Shown in pieces: positions 1-6,674 of a stretch of 8,975 bases of DNA. Origin of the DNA: JAVBRD01 sp031548365 (lineage in GTDB: Bacteria > Bacillota > Clostridia > Christensenellales > UBA1750); contig JAVBRD010000029.1 of NCBI GenBank assembly GCA_031548365.1, positions 1 through 8,975 on the forward strand, read 5' to 3'. Made by a program: the position numbers and the translations under genes. The stretch's first letter is position 1. Each line of letters starts with the position of its first letter. The notes beneath the pieces are model-generated. The model saw only the letters and a list, made by a program, of their open reading frames with translations. It was not told the DNA's origin and did no database searches.

Positions 1-33
1 ACGCGCGCCAAACCTCACGCTTCCGATTGGCTC

Positions 34-73
34 TGATGACGAACCCGGAGCGTCAGCGATGGGTTTGTCATCA
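34..73. repeat. Imperfect inverted repeat (13-bp arms, 12 match)
   Basis: Arms 34-46 (TGATGACGAACCC) and 61-73 (GGGTTTGTCATCA) pair at 12 of 13 positions around a 14-base loop. A competing stem can form between 53-58 (TCAGCG) and 74-79 (CGCTGA), so the two structures exclude each other. They lie beside the hairpin at 79-106. The function is not known; they could be part of the 3' region of a gene to the left or of the minus-strand gene ending at 124. Confidence 0.5.
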
Positions 74-78
74 CGCTG

Positions 79-110
79 AGCCGACGCCACATAAACGGCG
101 TCGGCTTCTT
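79..110 (+). terminator. Probable rho-independent terminator
   Basis: A perfect 10-bp stem, AGCCGACGCC (79-88) and GGCGTCGGCT (97-106), encloses the loop ACATAAAC and is followed on the plus strand by TCTTGTTC. The T-rich tail is weak but lies on the plus side, so it best terminates a plus-strand transcript entering from the left. It also sits 18 bases past the stop codon of the minus-strand gene at 124, where that gene's terminator would be expected, but on the minus side the following bases are not T-rich. Confidence 0.5.
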
Positions 111-123
111 GTTCGGGCTCAGG

Positions 124-1791
124 CTACAACGGACGACAGAAATCGGTAACCTGCCACACACAGCGCGCGTGGCAAGCACACCTGCAACGCGCGCGGCGCT
201 TGCACGGTTTCCGGCACGGCGGACTCGGCGGGTATGGCGGGCACTGCGGGCACGGCTGACACTCACAGCAAGACGGAAGCGGAAACTCTGCGCACGGCGG
301 GAGCAGGTACGCCCTCGAAGTTATCTCTGGTGCTTTCCCATAATGGACAACCACAACATTTTCAAGGGGGACGCAAGGGAGCTGTGTCGCCGGGTCCCGC
401 TTGATCGGAATCCGGACCATCACGTATTGGCCGATGAGCGGCTGGGGTACCAACGACACGAACCGCATACTGACTTCCCCGTCATCACTCATTTCAATGG
501 TGCTCGTAAACAGATCGGTCACATCGTCTTCACTTGCGTCAACAATGCGCACAGCCGGCAAGCCCTCAGCGTCCGTCACGAAGACGAAGGGAACAGGCAG
601 CGTCTCTTCAAGGCTGATCGACCACTGCCCGTCCGGCAAGCGCAGCGCGACCTCTGTGATCACCTGCTCGTCAACGTTCGCCATGTGGTACACGGTGTCG
701 CAGCGCATGCCATCCGCGCTTCGGAAACGCTTATGCACCATCCACGGCGGATACGGCCCGGCGGTGGGATAAGCAATGACGCCTTCGCCCGAGGTATTGT
801 ACCCGCCCATGTCCAGTTCGCCGCTTACGTACACCGAGCGCGCGCTTCCCTGGAACTCGTCCAGCGTCATGCGGACGCGAAGGGTGAGCGTCTTGCCGGT
901 CAGGTCAACCGGGGCGTTGAACGAGAATTTCGGATAATCACCATAAAGAAGCGTCACCGTCCCCTGACTCGTGACATCCACGCCATCCACGAACGCCTGG
1001 ACGTCAGCTGTTGACGCGACGATCCCCCCATACGCCGATATGGAAACCGGCGTTGGGCCCATCGGCGGCGTTTGGGGAAACGCGACGCTGGCGAGAGCGT
1101 AAAAGAAATCGGTATCATTCTCGAGGATGAGCATGCGCGCGGGCGGCGAGAGGTTCATATCTTGCAAACGAGTAACCACAGACAGGCGCGGGTACGCCGG
1201 ATACGCGCGAGCGGTATAGCTGGAAGCGGTCAGCGACCCATTTACCCACATTTGCGCGATGAGCTCCGCGCCGCTTTGTGTCAGCGGCGGCGCTCCTGTC
1301 AGATCCGGCACGAAGAGCAGCTCAAGCGGGCGATTCAGGAATGCGGGATTCGAGAGGTTGAACGTGTAGGAGATGGTATTGGCGGACACGTCATAGGCCG
1401 CCGCTCCGTACGTGTTGGTGACATTGGCCATGCCGTCGTATAACCCGACAGCCGTTAAGCCGCCGGAAAGCGTGAGCTCCGGAGGAAGTGGCACGCGAAC
1501 CTCAAGGGACGTCACGCCCGATATGCTGGTAATCGTAAAGAAGGCACCGGCCGGGATACGGCTCTCACCTTCCTCAAATCGTCCGGTAGAGCTCCACTCG
1601 TAGTCGTCCGCGTCCCTGACCTGTATGTAAAAAATATCGAAAGAAAGGGCTTCGGGTCGCGGAAGGGGCGGTTCCATAAGGGTGGGTTCAAGCGCCGCAA
1701 GCACGCGCGAGAACTCCTGAAACAAGGCGGGATTGTCTATAGTCGTCTCAAACTCTTTATTCGGACCTTGAGACGTCCGTGATGGCAGCAT
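124..1791 (-). CDS. Beta-rich surface-type protein with Cys/Pro-rich C-terminal tail, no signal peptide
   Basis: A 555-residue protein of unknown specific function. Residues about 50-210 and 215-330 are rich in alternating hydrophobic/Thr/Ser strands, as in Gram-positive pilin and adhesin beta-sandwich modules. Residues about 357-467 resemble the fimbrial isopeptide-formation (D2-type) fold, but I cannot assign the bond-forming Lys/Asn. The last 58 residues are very different: 13 Cys, many Pro, CxC and CxxC spacings and a basic patch (KRRAR). Only two other Cys (C364, C473) occur in the protein. The start is set by a good GGGAGGA ribosome site about seven bases upstream and by an in-frame TGA two codons before the ATG, so no longer N-terminus is possible. 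The N-terminus has no signal peptide, and there is no LPxTG or membrane anchor. A spore-surface or metal-binding role would fit the Cys-rich tail, but this is inference. Confidence 0.8.
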   Translation of the reverse strand: MLPSRTSQGPNKEFETTIDNPALFQEFSRVLAALEPTLMEPPLPRPEALSFDIFYIQVRDADDYEWSSTGRFEEGESRIPAGAFFTITSISGVTSLEVRVPLPPELTLSGGLTAVGLYDGMANVTNTYGAAAYDVSANTISYTFNLSNPAFLNRPLELLFVPDLTGAPPLTQSGAELIAQMWVNGSLTASSYTARAYPAYPRLSVVTRLQDMNLSPPARMLILENDTDFFYALASVAFPQTPPMGPTPVSISAYGGIVASTADVQAFVDGVDVTSQGTVTLLYGDYPKFSFNAPVDLTGKTLTLRVRMTLDEFQGSARSVYVSGELDMGGYNTSGEGVIAYPTAGPYPPWMVHKRFRSADGMRCDTVYHMANVDEQVITEVALRLPDGQWSISLEETLPVPFVFVTDAEGLPAVRIVDASEDDVTDLFTSTIEMSDDGEVSMRFVSLVPQPLIGQYVMVRIPIKRDPATQLPCVPLENVVVVHYGKAPEITSRAYLLPPCAEFPLPSCCECQPCPQCPPYPPSPPCRKPCKRRARCRCACHARCVWQVTDFCRPL

Positions 1792-1860
1792 GAGTCATCC
1801 TCCCTTTCTGTAGAAGATGCTTCATGCTATGAGCTTCAAGCTTGTTGCGTGCGCTGAACA

Positions 1861-1889
1861 TTGACAAATCAGAGACCGCGCACTACACT
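1861..1889 (+). promoter_or_regulatory. Sigma-70-type promoter for the kinase at 2082
   Basis: A perfect -35 TTGACA (1861-1866), a 17-base spacer and a -10 TACACT (1884-1889) face the kinase gene. Transcription from about 1896 would give an untranslated leader of roughly 185 bases. No gene or clear riboswitch was recognised in that leader. No equally good promoter was found for the divergent gene at 1791. Confidence 0.55.
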
Positions 1890-2081
1890 CATGAAACTGG
1901 TGCGTAATCCGCGCAACGCAAGATGAAAGTGGTGTTTAGCTTACACGCAGTGATGAGTTCGGTGACGACTGCCCAAAACGAAACACGCATGTAAGACGAT
2001 TTTCCATGTGTATCTGCCGCTGCGGGATACGATGAAGGCGTGTCCTTTTTTTATTCAAAAACACAGCACTGGAGGATGAAA

Positions 2082-3185
2082 ATGATTCCCATGACCGACG
2101 CCGAAGCAAATGCGCTCCTGCGCGCGCTCTCATCCATGCTTGGCGCGCCGGTCCTCGGCGCGGCACACGAATCAAAACAGCTTCAAGGCGGCACTTTGGG
2201 CGATGTCAGACTCGTCTATGGCACTTCGGACGTCAAAAACAAAGGAGCAACGCCGTTCTCGATTGTGTGGAAGAAGCAGAAAAAATGGCACCGCCCGGGC
2301 GACCCGGGCTCGTGGCGCAGAGAGTATGACCTCTACACGTCAGATTTCGGGCGGATGATGAGCGATGCCCTGCGCTGGCCCGCATGCTATCACGCGGAGT
2401 TCAGCGGTGATGAGATACAGCTTTGGATGGAAGCCATCGAAGGCGCTTCAGGCAACGGCTTGCCCATCGAAGCGCTCGAACAGGCGGCATTGGAGATGGG
2501 GCGCTTGCAGGGCAGGGTGTTCGCAAAGCCGGGAATCGCGAAAGACATCCCCGCGTTTGGCGACACCGGGTACATGAAACGCGATTATACGCAGTGGCAC
2601 AAGGGCACGCACACCTACGCGGTACGCTGCTCAGACGCGTTCCGCGTGCCGGACCATGTGAGGGAGCTCATCAGGAGGAATCCGTGGGACAATGATAAAA
2701 CGCTGGAGTACAACTACCTGCGCTTTGCCGAGTGCTCCATACCCGATCACCTGAAAAGGATGATCATCCAAGTGGACGACCGCATGGAAGACGTCTTTGG
2801 CGTGATCGAGCGCTTGCCCGTGGTTCTTTGCCACAGGGATTTCTGGCTGGAAAACATTCTGTTTTCGTGCGGCCAAATCCGCGTGATTGATTGGGACATG
2901 GCCAGCTGGGGATATATCGGCGAGGACATCGCCAGCCTGGTGTCCGATGACATTGATTACGCGCACTTTGAGGAGTACTGCCGGCACCTCATCCCGGCGT
3001 ACCGCAGGGGACTGTCCGAGTCTATGGATGTCTCGGCGCTCACGGCGGATCGTGTCCGCGAGATGATCTTGATCAAATTTGGCTACCGAATGGTGCAGGC
3101 GCACCTGTTTGCGAAGTCGGCAGAGGAAAAGGAGCGGTTGGTGCACCAGCTGCAGAAAATACACAACATGCGCGACGACTTATGA
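2082..3185 (+). CDS. APH/choline-kinase-family phosphotransferase
   Basis: A 367-residue member of the aminoglycoside phosphotransferase/choline kinase fold, expected to use ATP to phosphorylate a small molecule in the cytoplasm. The N-lobe has a Gly-rich stretch followed by PFSIVWKKQKKW and SWRREYDLY. The catalytic (Brenner) motif is HRDFWLEN at residues 251-258, with D253 the likely catalytic base and N258 a metal ligand, and the metal-binding IDWD lies at 269-272 in place of the usual IDFD/IDFG. Start choice: GGAGG (2071-2075) is six bases from ATG 2082; ATG 2076 touches the ribosome site, and the GTG at 2040 would give an unsupported extension. The substrate is unknown. The sequence does not show that it confers antibiotic resistance, and most chromosomal members of this superfamily do not. 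Confidence 0.85.
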   Translation: MIPMTDAEANALLRALSSMLGAPVLGAAHESKQLQGGTLGDVRLVYGTSDVKNKGATPFSIVWKKQKKWHRPGDPGSWRREYDLYTSDFGRMMSDALRWPACYHAEFSGDEIQLWMEAIEGASGNGLPIEALEQAALEMGRLQGRVFAKPGIAKDIPAFGDTGYMKRDYTQWHKGTHTYAVRCSDAFRVPDHVRELIRRNPWDNDKTLEYNYLRFAECSIPDHLKRMIIQVDDRMEDVFGVIERLPVVLCHRDFWLENILFSCGQIRVIDWDMASWGYIGEDIASLVSDDIDYAHFEEYCRHLIPAYRRGLSESMDVSALTADRVREMILIKFGYRMVQAHLFAKSAEEKERLVHQLQKIHNMRDDL

Positions 3186-3227
3186 GCGTTTGAGGGGAAT
3201 CGCAGATAGGCCATGAGGGCACTGTCC

Positions 3228-3250
3228 CGTGGACCTCCACGCATTTGTTT
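3228..3250 (+). terminator. Possible weak terminator after the kinase
   Basis: CGTGG (3228-3232) pairs with CCACG (3237-3241) around a four-base loop, followed by CATTTGTTTG. It lies about 43 bases after the kinase stop codon. The stem is short and the T tract is interrupted, so termination would be partial at best; the stronger terminator is at 3447-3478. Confidence 0.3.
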
Positions 3251-3446
3251 GTCGGGAAGCATCTTTTCCATCCCGTATGCGGGCTCTGAATTGCGGTCGT
3301 TTCTGCACATCTGCATGGTAGGAATAATGCGATGCGATTGACATCGAAATCATGGGAGTGAGCGAAGTCGCGTAAAGATGTGTATCCGACAGCGATAAGG
3401 GGGCGTATCTCATGTAGTCCTATAGCGCTTTTCATTTGAAATCAGA

Positions 3447-3482
3447 AAAACCGCGTCCGATTTTCGAACGCGGTTTTACGTT
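3447..3482 (-). terminator. Bidirectional rho-independent terminator between convergent genes
   Basis: Arms AAAACCGCGTCCGA (3447-3460) and TCGAACGCGGTTTT (3465-3478) pair at 13 of 14 positions around TTTT. The one non-matching position is C-A on the plus-strand RNA but a G-U wobble on the minus-strand RNA. The minus transcript also ends in a run of five U, so the hairpin works best for the radical SAM gene ending at 3561. On the plus side it can also stop read-through from the kinase gene. Confidence 0.8.
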
Positions 3483-3560
3483 TATATCAGCTGCAGGTTT
3501 TGCCATGGTGCGCGCACCGATGCGCGGATGATCTCCTAACCTTTTCGCCTCTCCGGCTCA

Positions 3561-4814
3561 CTAGAACCCACCGCATATGGCGGCGTCCCAAAGTTTCGGC
3601 TGTTCAACAAACGGGCGGCGATCCGCAAGCATCGAGCGCAGCGTGTCCCGCTCAAGAACTTGCCCTCCGGCGTACTTGCCGCAGCACGTCACAAACAGCA
3701 CGCAGCGTTTGCGTGAGATTCCGAGCTGTGCCAACACGTCGTGTGTCACGCGTGTCACGCGACGCGCGCGGATGATCTTCTCGGCGGCAACCAGACCGAT
3801 GCCCGGCACACGCAGAAGCATCTCCCGATCCGCGGTGTTGACCTCAACCGGAAAGCGGTCGAGATGGCGAATTGCCCACGCCGCCTTCGGGTCAATGTCT
3901 TTTTCAAGAAAAGGCTGGCTGTCCGGCGTGATTTCATCCGGTGTAAACTGATAGAGCGCGAGCAGGCGGTCCGCCTGATAAAGGCGCGTGGTGCGCCATG
4001 CTGGCGTCTGCGTGGGCGGAAGGTCGTAGCCCGCAGCAGGATGGCGATACTGGAAAGACGTGTAGTAAACGCGCCGCAATCCGTACTTGCGGTAGAGCGC
4101 GGAGGACAGTGTCATGATGGTGCGGTCGTCCTCCCCAGTGCTTCCCGCCATGAGCTGCGTGGTCTGCGTTGTCGCGAACCGAGGCCCAAATACGCCTCGC
4201 TCCCGCTTTGCTTCCGCGATCATCCGGCTGATTTGCGCCATGGGCGTCAGGATGTTCTCCCGATTTTTTTGCTTGGCGACCCGCTCGTACCCCGCGCTCT
4301 TAGCAACCTCGATGTTGACGCTGAGCCGGTTTGCAAGCCTCCCCGCTTCCTTGATAAGCGCCGGATCCGCCCCCGGCATCACTTTGGCGTGGATGTAGCC
4401 CCGGAAATCCAGCTCACCGCGCATGGTGTTGAGGGAGCGAATAATCAGTTCCTGCGTATAATCCGCGTTTCTGAATATGGCTGATGTCAGGAAAATACCG
4501 CGCCCTCCCCTGACCGCTTCGGCGACGGCCATCCTCGCCAACTCCCGCGGGTCGTGGCAGTAGCGGCGCGTTTCATCGTTGCTTGAGCGGCACCCGCAGT
4601 ACGCGCAATTGAACGAGCACGCGTTTGACAGAAAGACCTTGGGAACTTGCGGCAGCGCGCGCGCAGAGCGTACATCGCCTACCAGTCTCGACAGATCGGG
4701 CGTTTCCCCCTCGCGCGCGAACGGGTCGTCGGCGACGTCAAAGCGCGCGTCCATCCGCATTTGCGCGATCTTCTCTTCAAATGACAGCTCGGGACTGATG
4801 ATCACGTTCGCCAT
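3561..4814 (-). CDS. Putative DNA modification/repair radical SAM protein with helix-hairpin-helix
   Basis: A 417-residue protein. Near the N-terminus CSFNCAYC (C66, C70, C73) is the CxxxCxxC motif that holds the 4Fe-4S cluster used to cleave S-adenosylmethionine. Residues about 325-351 (VNTADREMLLRVPGIG and the following helix) form a helix-hairpin-helix DNA-binding motif. This combination matches the family named 'putative DNA modification/repair radical SAM protein', which is usually encoded beside a uracil-DNA-glycosylase-like partner; no such partner lies in this window. The reaction is not established. Start choice: an ATG at 4812-4814 follows GAGGTG and begins MANVIISPELSFEEK; the frame stays open upstream to 4952, but that would run through the promoter and has no ribosome site. 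The C-terminal region carries extra Cys (CVLFVTCCGKY). Its promoter overlaps a LexA-like box, which fits a repair role. Confidence 0.9.
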   Translation of the reverse strand: MANVIISPELSFEEKIAQMRMDARFDVADDPFAREGETPDLSRLVGDVRSARALPQVPKVFLSNACSFNCAYCGCRSSNDETRRYCHDPRELARMAVAEAVRGGRGIFLTSAIFRNADYTQELIIRSLNTMRGELDFRGYIHAKVMPGADPALIKEAGRLANRLSVNIEVAKSAGYERVAKQKNRENILTPMAQISRMIAEAKRERGVFGPRFATTQTTQLMAGSTGEDDRTIMTLSSALYRKYGLRRVYYTSFQYRHPAAGYDLPPTQTPAWRTTRLYQADRLLALYQFTPDEITPDSQPFLEKDIDPKAAWAIRHLDRFPVEVNTADREMLLRVPGIGLVAAEKIIRARRVTRVTHDVLAQLGISRKRCVLFVTCCGKYAGGQVLERDTLRSMLADRRPFVEQPKLWDAAICGGF

Positions 4815-4832
4815 GTCTGCCACCTCACGTAG

Positions 4833-4861
4833 AGAATAACATACGAACATATGATTGTCAA
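4833..4861 (-). promoter_or_regulatory. Promoter of the radical SAM gene
   Basis: Read on the minus strand, TTGACA (4856-4861), a 17-base spacer and TATTCT (4833-4838) lie just upstream of the MANV start. This is the only strong promoter-like match found for this gene, and it supports the shorter start at 4814. Confidence 0.65.
4844..4857. promoter_or_regulatory. Candidate LexA (DinR) box
   Basis: CGAACATATGATTG matches 12 of 14 positions of the Gram-positive LexA consensus CGAACATATGTTCG. One half-site (CGAAC) is perfect and the other is degenerate. It fills most of the spacer between the -35 and -10 elements, where a bound repressor would block RNA polymerase. This would place the radical SAM gene in the SOS response. 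The degenerate half-site leaves real doubt. Confidence 0.4.
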
Positions 4862-5125
4862 ACAAATTATCGCAAAGACGGCGATGCCCCCCATGACTTG
4901 TTGCCGCGATACAATCGTGCAGCGCACAGCGCGTCCGGGATGGTTTCCGCATGCGCAGCCCAATCCCGACCTCATCAGCAACGATTTACCGGCATGGGCT
5001 GGCGCTATGCACCAACAGAGACGACTCCCTTTTACCCACCTCCTTGGGTGTGCGCTTCTCTTGACATGTCCGGATCATAGTCAAGCCAAAAATGCTGCGC
5101 GACAGAAACCCGCAGCCACTTTCGG
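4862..5125. other. Divergent intergenic region, no recognised gene
   Basis: The stretch between the two divergent promoters holds no open frame with a ribosome site and recognisable product. It contains a small inverted repeat ACCCA/TGGGT (5034-5049) and the CTTGAC/GTCAAG pair at 5060-5085. A TTGACA at 5061 lacks a -10 element at a proper distance. Confidence 0.55.
5060..5085. repeat. Inverted repeat upstream of the URO-D-like gene
   Basis: CTTGAC (5060-5065) and GTCAAG (5080-5085) are perfect 6-base arms separated by 14 bases, about 40 bases upstream of the -35 element. The placement would suit an activator or regulator site for the next gene, but arms this short can arise by chance. Confidence 0.3.
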
Positions 5126-5154
5126 TTTACAAAAGCTCGCCAATCCTCTATGAT
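5126..5154 (+). promoter_or_regulatory. Promoter of the URO-D-like gene
   Basis: TTTACA (5126-5131), a 17-base spacer and TATGAT (5149-5154) lie about 70 bases upstream of the start codon, giving a short leader of about 64 bases. Confidence 0.65.
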
Positions 5155-5224
5155 GATTCGTGTAACCGTGCTTTTCTTTGTGTATGTGAGGCTCTAAAGT
5201 ATGCGCCGAGGGGGGAACTTGCTT

Positions 5225-6454
5225 ATGACAAACGTCATGGGGATCAAGGTACTGCGGGATTTGGCCAAACAGTACATGGACTGCGCGGCCCACGAAAAGT
5301 ACAACGAGCTGCGCGAGCTCTGGCGCAAGCACAACTCGCTGATCAAGACACGTCCCTTACTGTTCGTCGGGGGCGGCGGCTGGACAGCTGAAATTATCCG
5401 CGACGAAAACCTGGCCTGTGAGACTCCGCTTCTGCGTGCTTTGGAGCGCACGTTACGGGAAGGGATTTATCGTGACACCATCGGCGACGACACCGTAATG
5501 GAGCCATATTATGTCGTCGGTCCGGAATACATTGTACCCCAAGGCGGCGTGTGGGGCGTACAAAACAATGTTATCTGGAGCGAGGAGCACGAAGGGCGCA
5601 ACGAGTACCTCGAGTGCCCCATCAAGTGCTTGGACGACATGACAAAAATGGTTGTGCCCATCCATAAAATCAACGAAGAAGCAACCGCGCGCAAAATTGC
5701 CGTACTCCGTGACGCGGTAGGAGACATTCTGCCCATCGTGAGCAGCCGCTGGACGGCCTATACCATGTGGCATGGCGACATAGCAACCGACCTTGCCAAG
5801 CTGCTTGGCATGGAGGAGATGATGGTCTACATGCATGAGCAGCCGGAATTCATCCATAAAATGTGCGCGTTTATGCGGGACGGCGTTTTGAAAGCGCAAA
5901 AGGAATGCGAGGACGCTGGCGATTTTAAGTCCGTCAACCACGACAACCAATCCATGCGGTACTCCAAGGAGTTGTGCGATCCGACGGATTCAGACGCGGC
6001 ACTTATGCGCAAGGATCTCTGGATACACATGTCGGCGCAGGAGTTCGCAGTCGTTTCACCCGAAATGCACGATGAGTTTATGCTCGAGTATCAGATTCCC
6101 ATCATCTCGCAGTACGGCCTGAGCGCATATGGCTGCTGTGAGGATTTGACGCGCAAAATCGGCATTTTAAGGCGCATCCCCAACCTGCGCCGCATCGCGG
6201 TTGTTCCCCTTGCCAACGTTGACCGGAGCGCCGAGCTGATCGGTGCGGATTATGTCTACTCATGGCGGCCCAACCCTACGGACGTCAGCCTTGTTTACAC
6301 CTACGACAAGACGAAAGACATGGTCGCGCACGTGGCCAAAGTCACGCAAAACGGCCACATGGACGCGACCCTCAAGGACATCCGCACCGTTCAGCACGAT
6401 CCCGAACGCATGCGGCAGTGGGCCAGCGCATTCAAAGCCGGTATTGGCATGTAA
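5225..6454 (+). CDS. Uroporphyrinogen decarboxylase (URO-D)-superfamily methyltransferase-like protein
   Basis: A 409-residue protein of the URO-D/cobalamin-dependent methyltransferase (MtaA-like) TIM-barrel superfamily. The best signature is AYGCCEDL (YGCCED at residues 302-307), followed by IPNLRRIAVVPLANVDRSAELIG and YSWRPNP, which I recognise from a subfamily common in anaerobic Firmicutes. The paired Cys may bind zinc or contact the substrate, as Cys/His do in MtaA. These proteins are thought to move methyl groups in corrinoid-linked metabolism rather than make haem, but the substrate here is unknown. No corrinoid protein or reactivator is nearby. Start choice: ATG 5225 follows GAGGGGGGA (5208-5216); ATG 5201 is in frame, has its own GAGG nine bases upstream and would add eight residues, so the start is not certain. 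Confidence 0.85.
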   Translation: MTNVMGIKVLRDLAKQYMDCAAHEKYNELRELWRKHNSLIKTRPLLFVGGGGWTAEIIRDENLACETPLLRALERTLREGIYRDTIGDDTVMEPYYVVGPEYIVPQGGVWGVQNNVIWSEEHEGRNEYLECPIKCLDDMTKMVVPIHKINEEATARKIAVLRDAVGDILPIVSSRWTAYTMWHGDIATDLAKLLGMEEMMVYMHEQPEFIHKMCAFMRDGVLKAQKECEDAGDFKSVNHDNQSMRYSKELCDPTDSDAALMRKDLWIHMSAQEFAVVSPEMHDEFMLEYQIPIISQYGLSAYGCCEDLTRKIGILRRIPNLRRIAVVPLANVDRSAELIGADYVYSWRPNPTDVSLVYTYDKTKDMVAHVAKVTQNGHMDATLKDIRTVQHDPERMRQWASAFKAGIGM

Positions 6455-6468
6455 GGGTGCTGGCTTCC

Positions 6469-6493
6469 CGCAGCGCCTTGCTGCGATCTTGAT
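6469..6493 (+). terminator. Possible weak terminator after the URO-D-like gene
   Basis: CGCAGC (6469-6474) and GCTGCG (6480-6485) pair perfectly around a five-base loop and are followed by ATCTTGATT, 15 bases after the stop codon. The T tract is poor, so read-through into the next kinase gene is likely possible. Confidence 0.35.
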
Positions 6494-6573
6494 TAGCGTC
6501 GCCGCGACTCATTCACCGTGCGCCACAGGTCATACCAAAATGAAGGTCGGGAGTCCGGAAGGAGACGTTTTTA

Positions 6574-6674
6574 CTGGTTGACCTTGACCGCGTGGTTCGT
6601 TCCGTTTTGCCGCTTTCGGGTTCGAGGGTGCGTCTTTTGCTCTCCTTCGGCACAATGAAAACGCCGTATATCAG
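6574..6674 (+). pseudogene. Displaced 5' end of the second kinase (one-base frame break near 6613)
   Basis: The frame used from 6675 on is open only back to a TGA at 6585-6587 and offers no usable start, yet upstream residues such as FGFEGASFALLRHNENAVYQ read as a normal kinase N-lobe. The N-terminal part instead reads in the next frame as VDLDRVVRSVLP (6577-6612). Adding one base at 6612/6613 (CCG-CTT to CCGGCTT) joins the two as VLPAFGFEGASF. An AAGGAG ribosome site (6559-6564) is nine bases from CTG 6574, which would be the start; an ATG there may have become ACTG, or CTG itself may be used. The repaired protein would have about 325 residues, normal for the family. This is either a real mutation or a sequencing error. 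Confidence 0.6.

Larger units (their letters stand above)
3186..3560. other. Convergent intergenic region, no recognised gene
   Basis: This 375-bp gap lies between the 3' ends of the kinase (plus) and the radical SAM gene (minus). It holds a small hairpin after the kinase, a bidirectional terminator (3447-3478) and a 12-bp perfect palindrome GGTGCGCGCACC (3507-3518). Short open frames exist on the minus strand at 3083-3435, but they have no ribosome site, start right after the terminator and run into the kinase gene, so I do not call them. Confidence 0.6.

Noticed and set aside
109..1014. Long plus-strand open frame opposite the Cys-rich protein gene
   Set aside because: It is antisense to a gene with a strong ribosome site and coherent beta-strand composition; its product is Arg-rich without recognisable domains.
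1891..1926. Possible 11-residue leader peptide (MKLVRNPRNAR)
   Set aside because: The ATG lies upstream of the expected transcription start from the 1861-1889 promoter and has no ribosome site.
3073..3435. Minus-strand open frames of 77-120 residues in the convergent intergenic region
   Set aside because: No ribosome site, position directly after the terminator hairpin, overlap with the end of the kinase gene and no recognisable family.
4814..4952. Longer start for the radical SAM protein at 4952
   Set aside because: It would translate through the TTGACA/TATTCT promoter and has no ribosome site; the MANV start has both a good ribosome site and family-like sequence.
5031..5055. AAGGAGGTG on the minus strand as a ribosome binding site for an unseen gene
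   Set aside because: No ATG, GTG or TTG at a suitable distance starts a meaningful frame; the match is part of a small inverted repeat.
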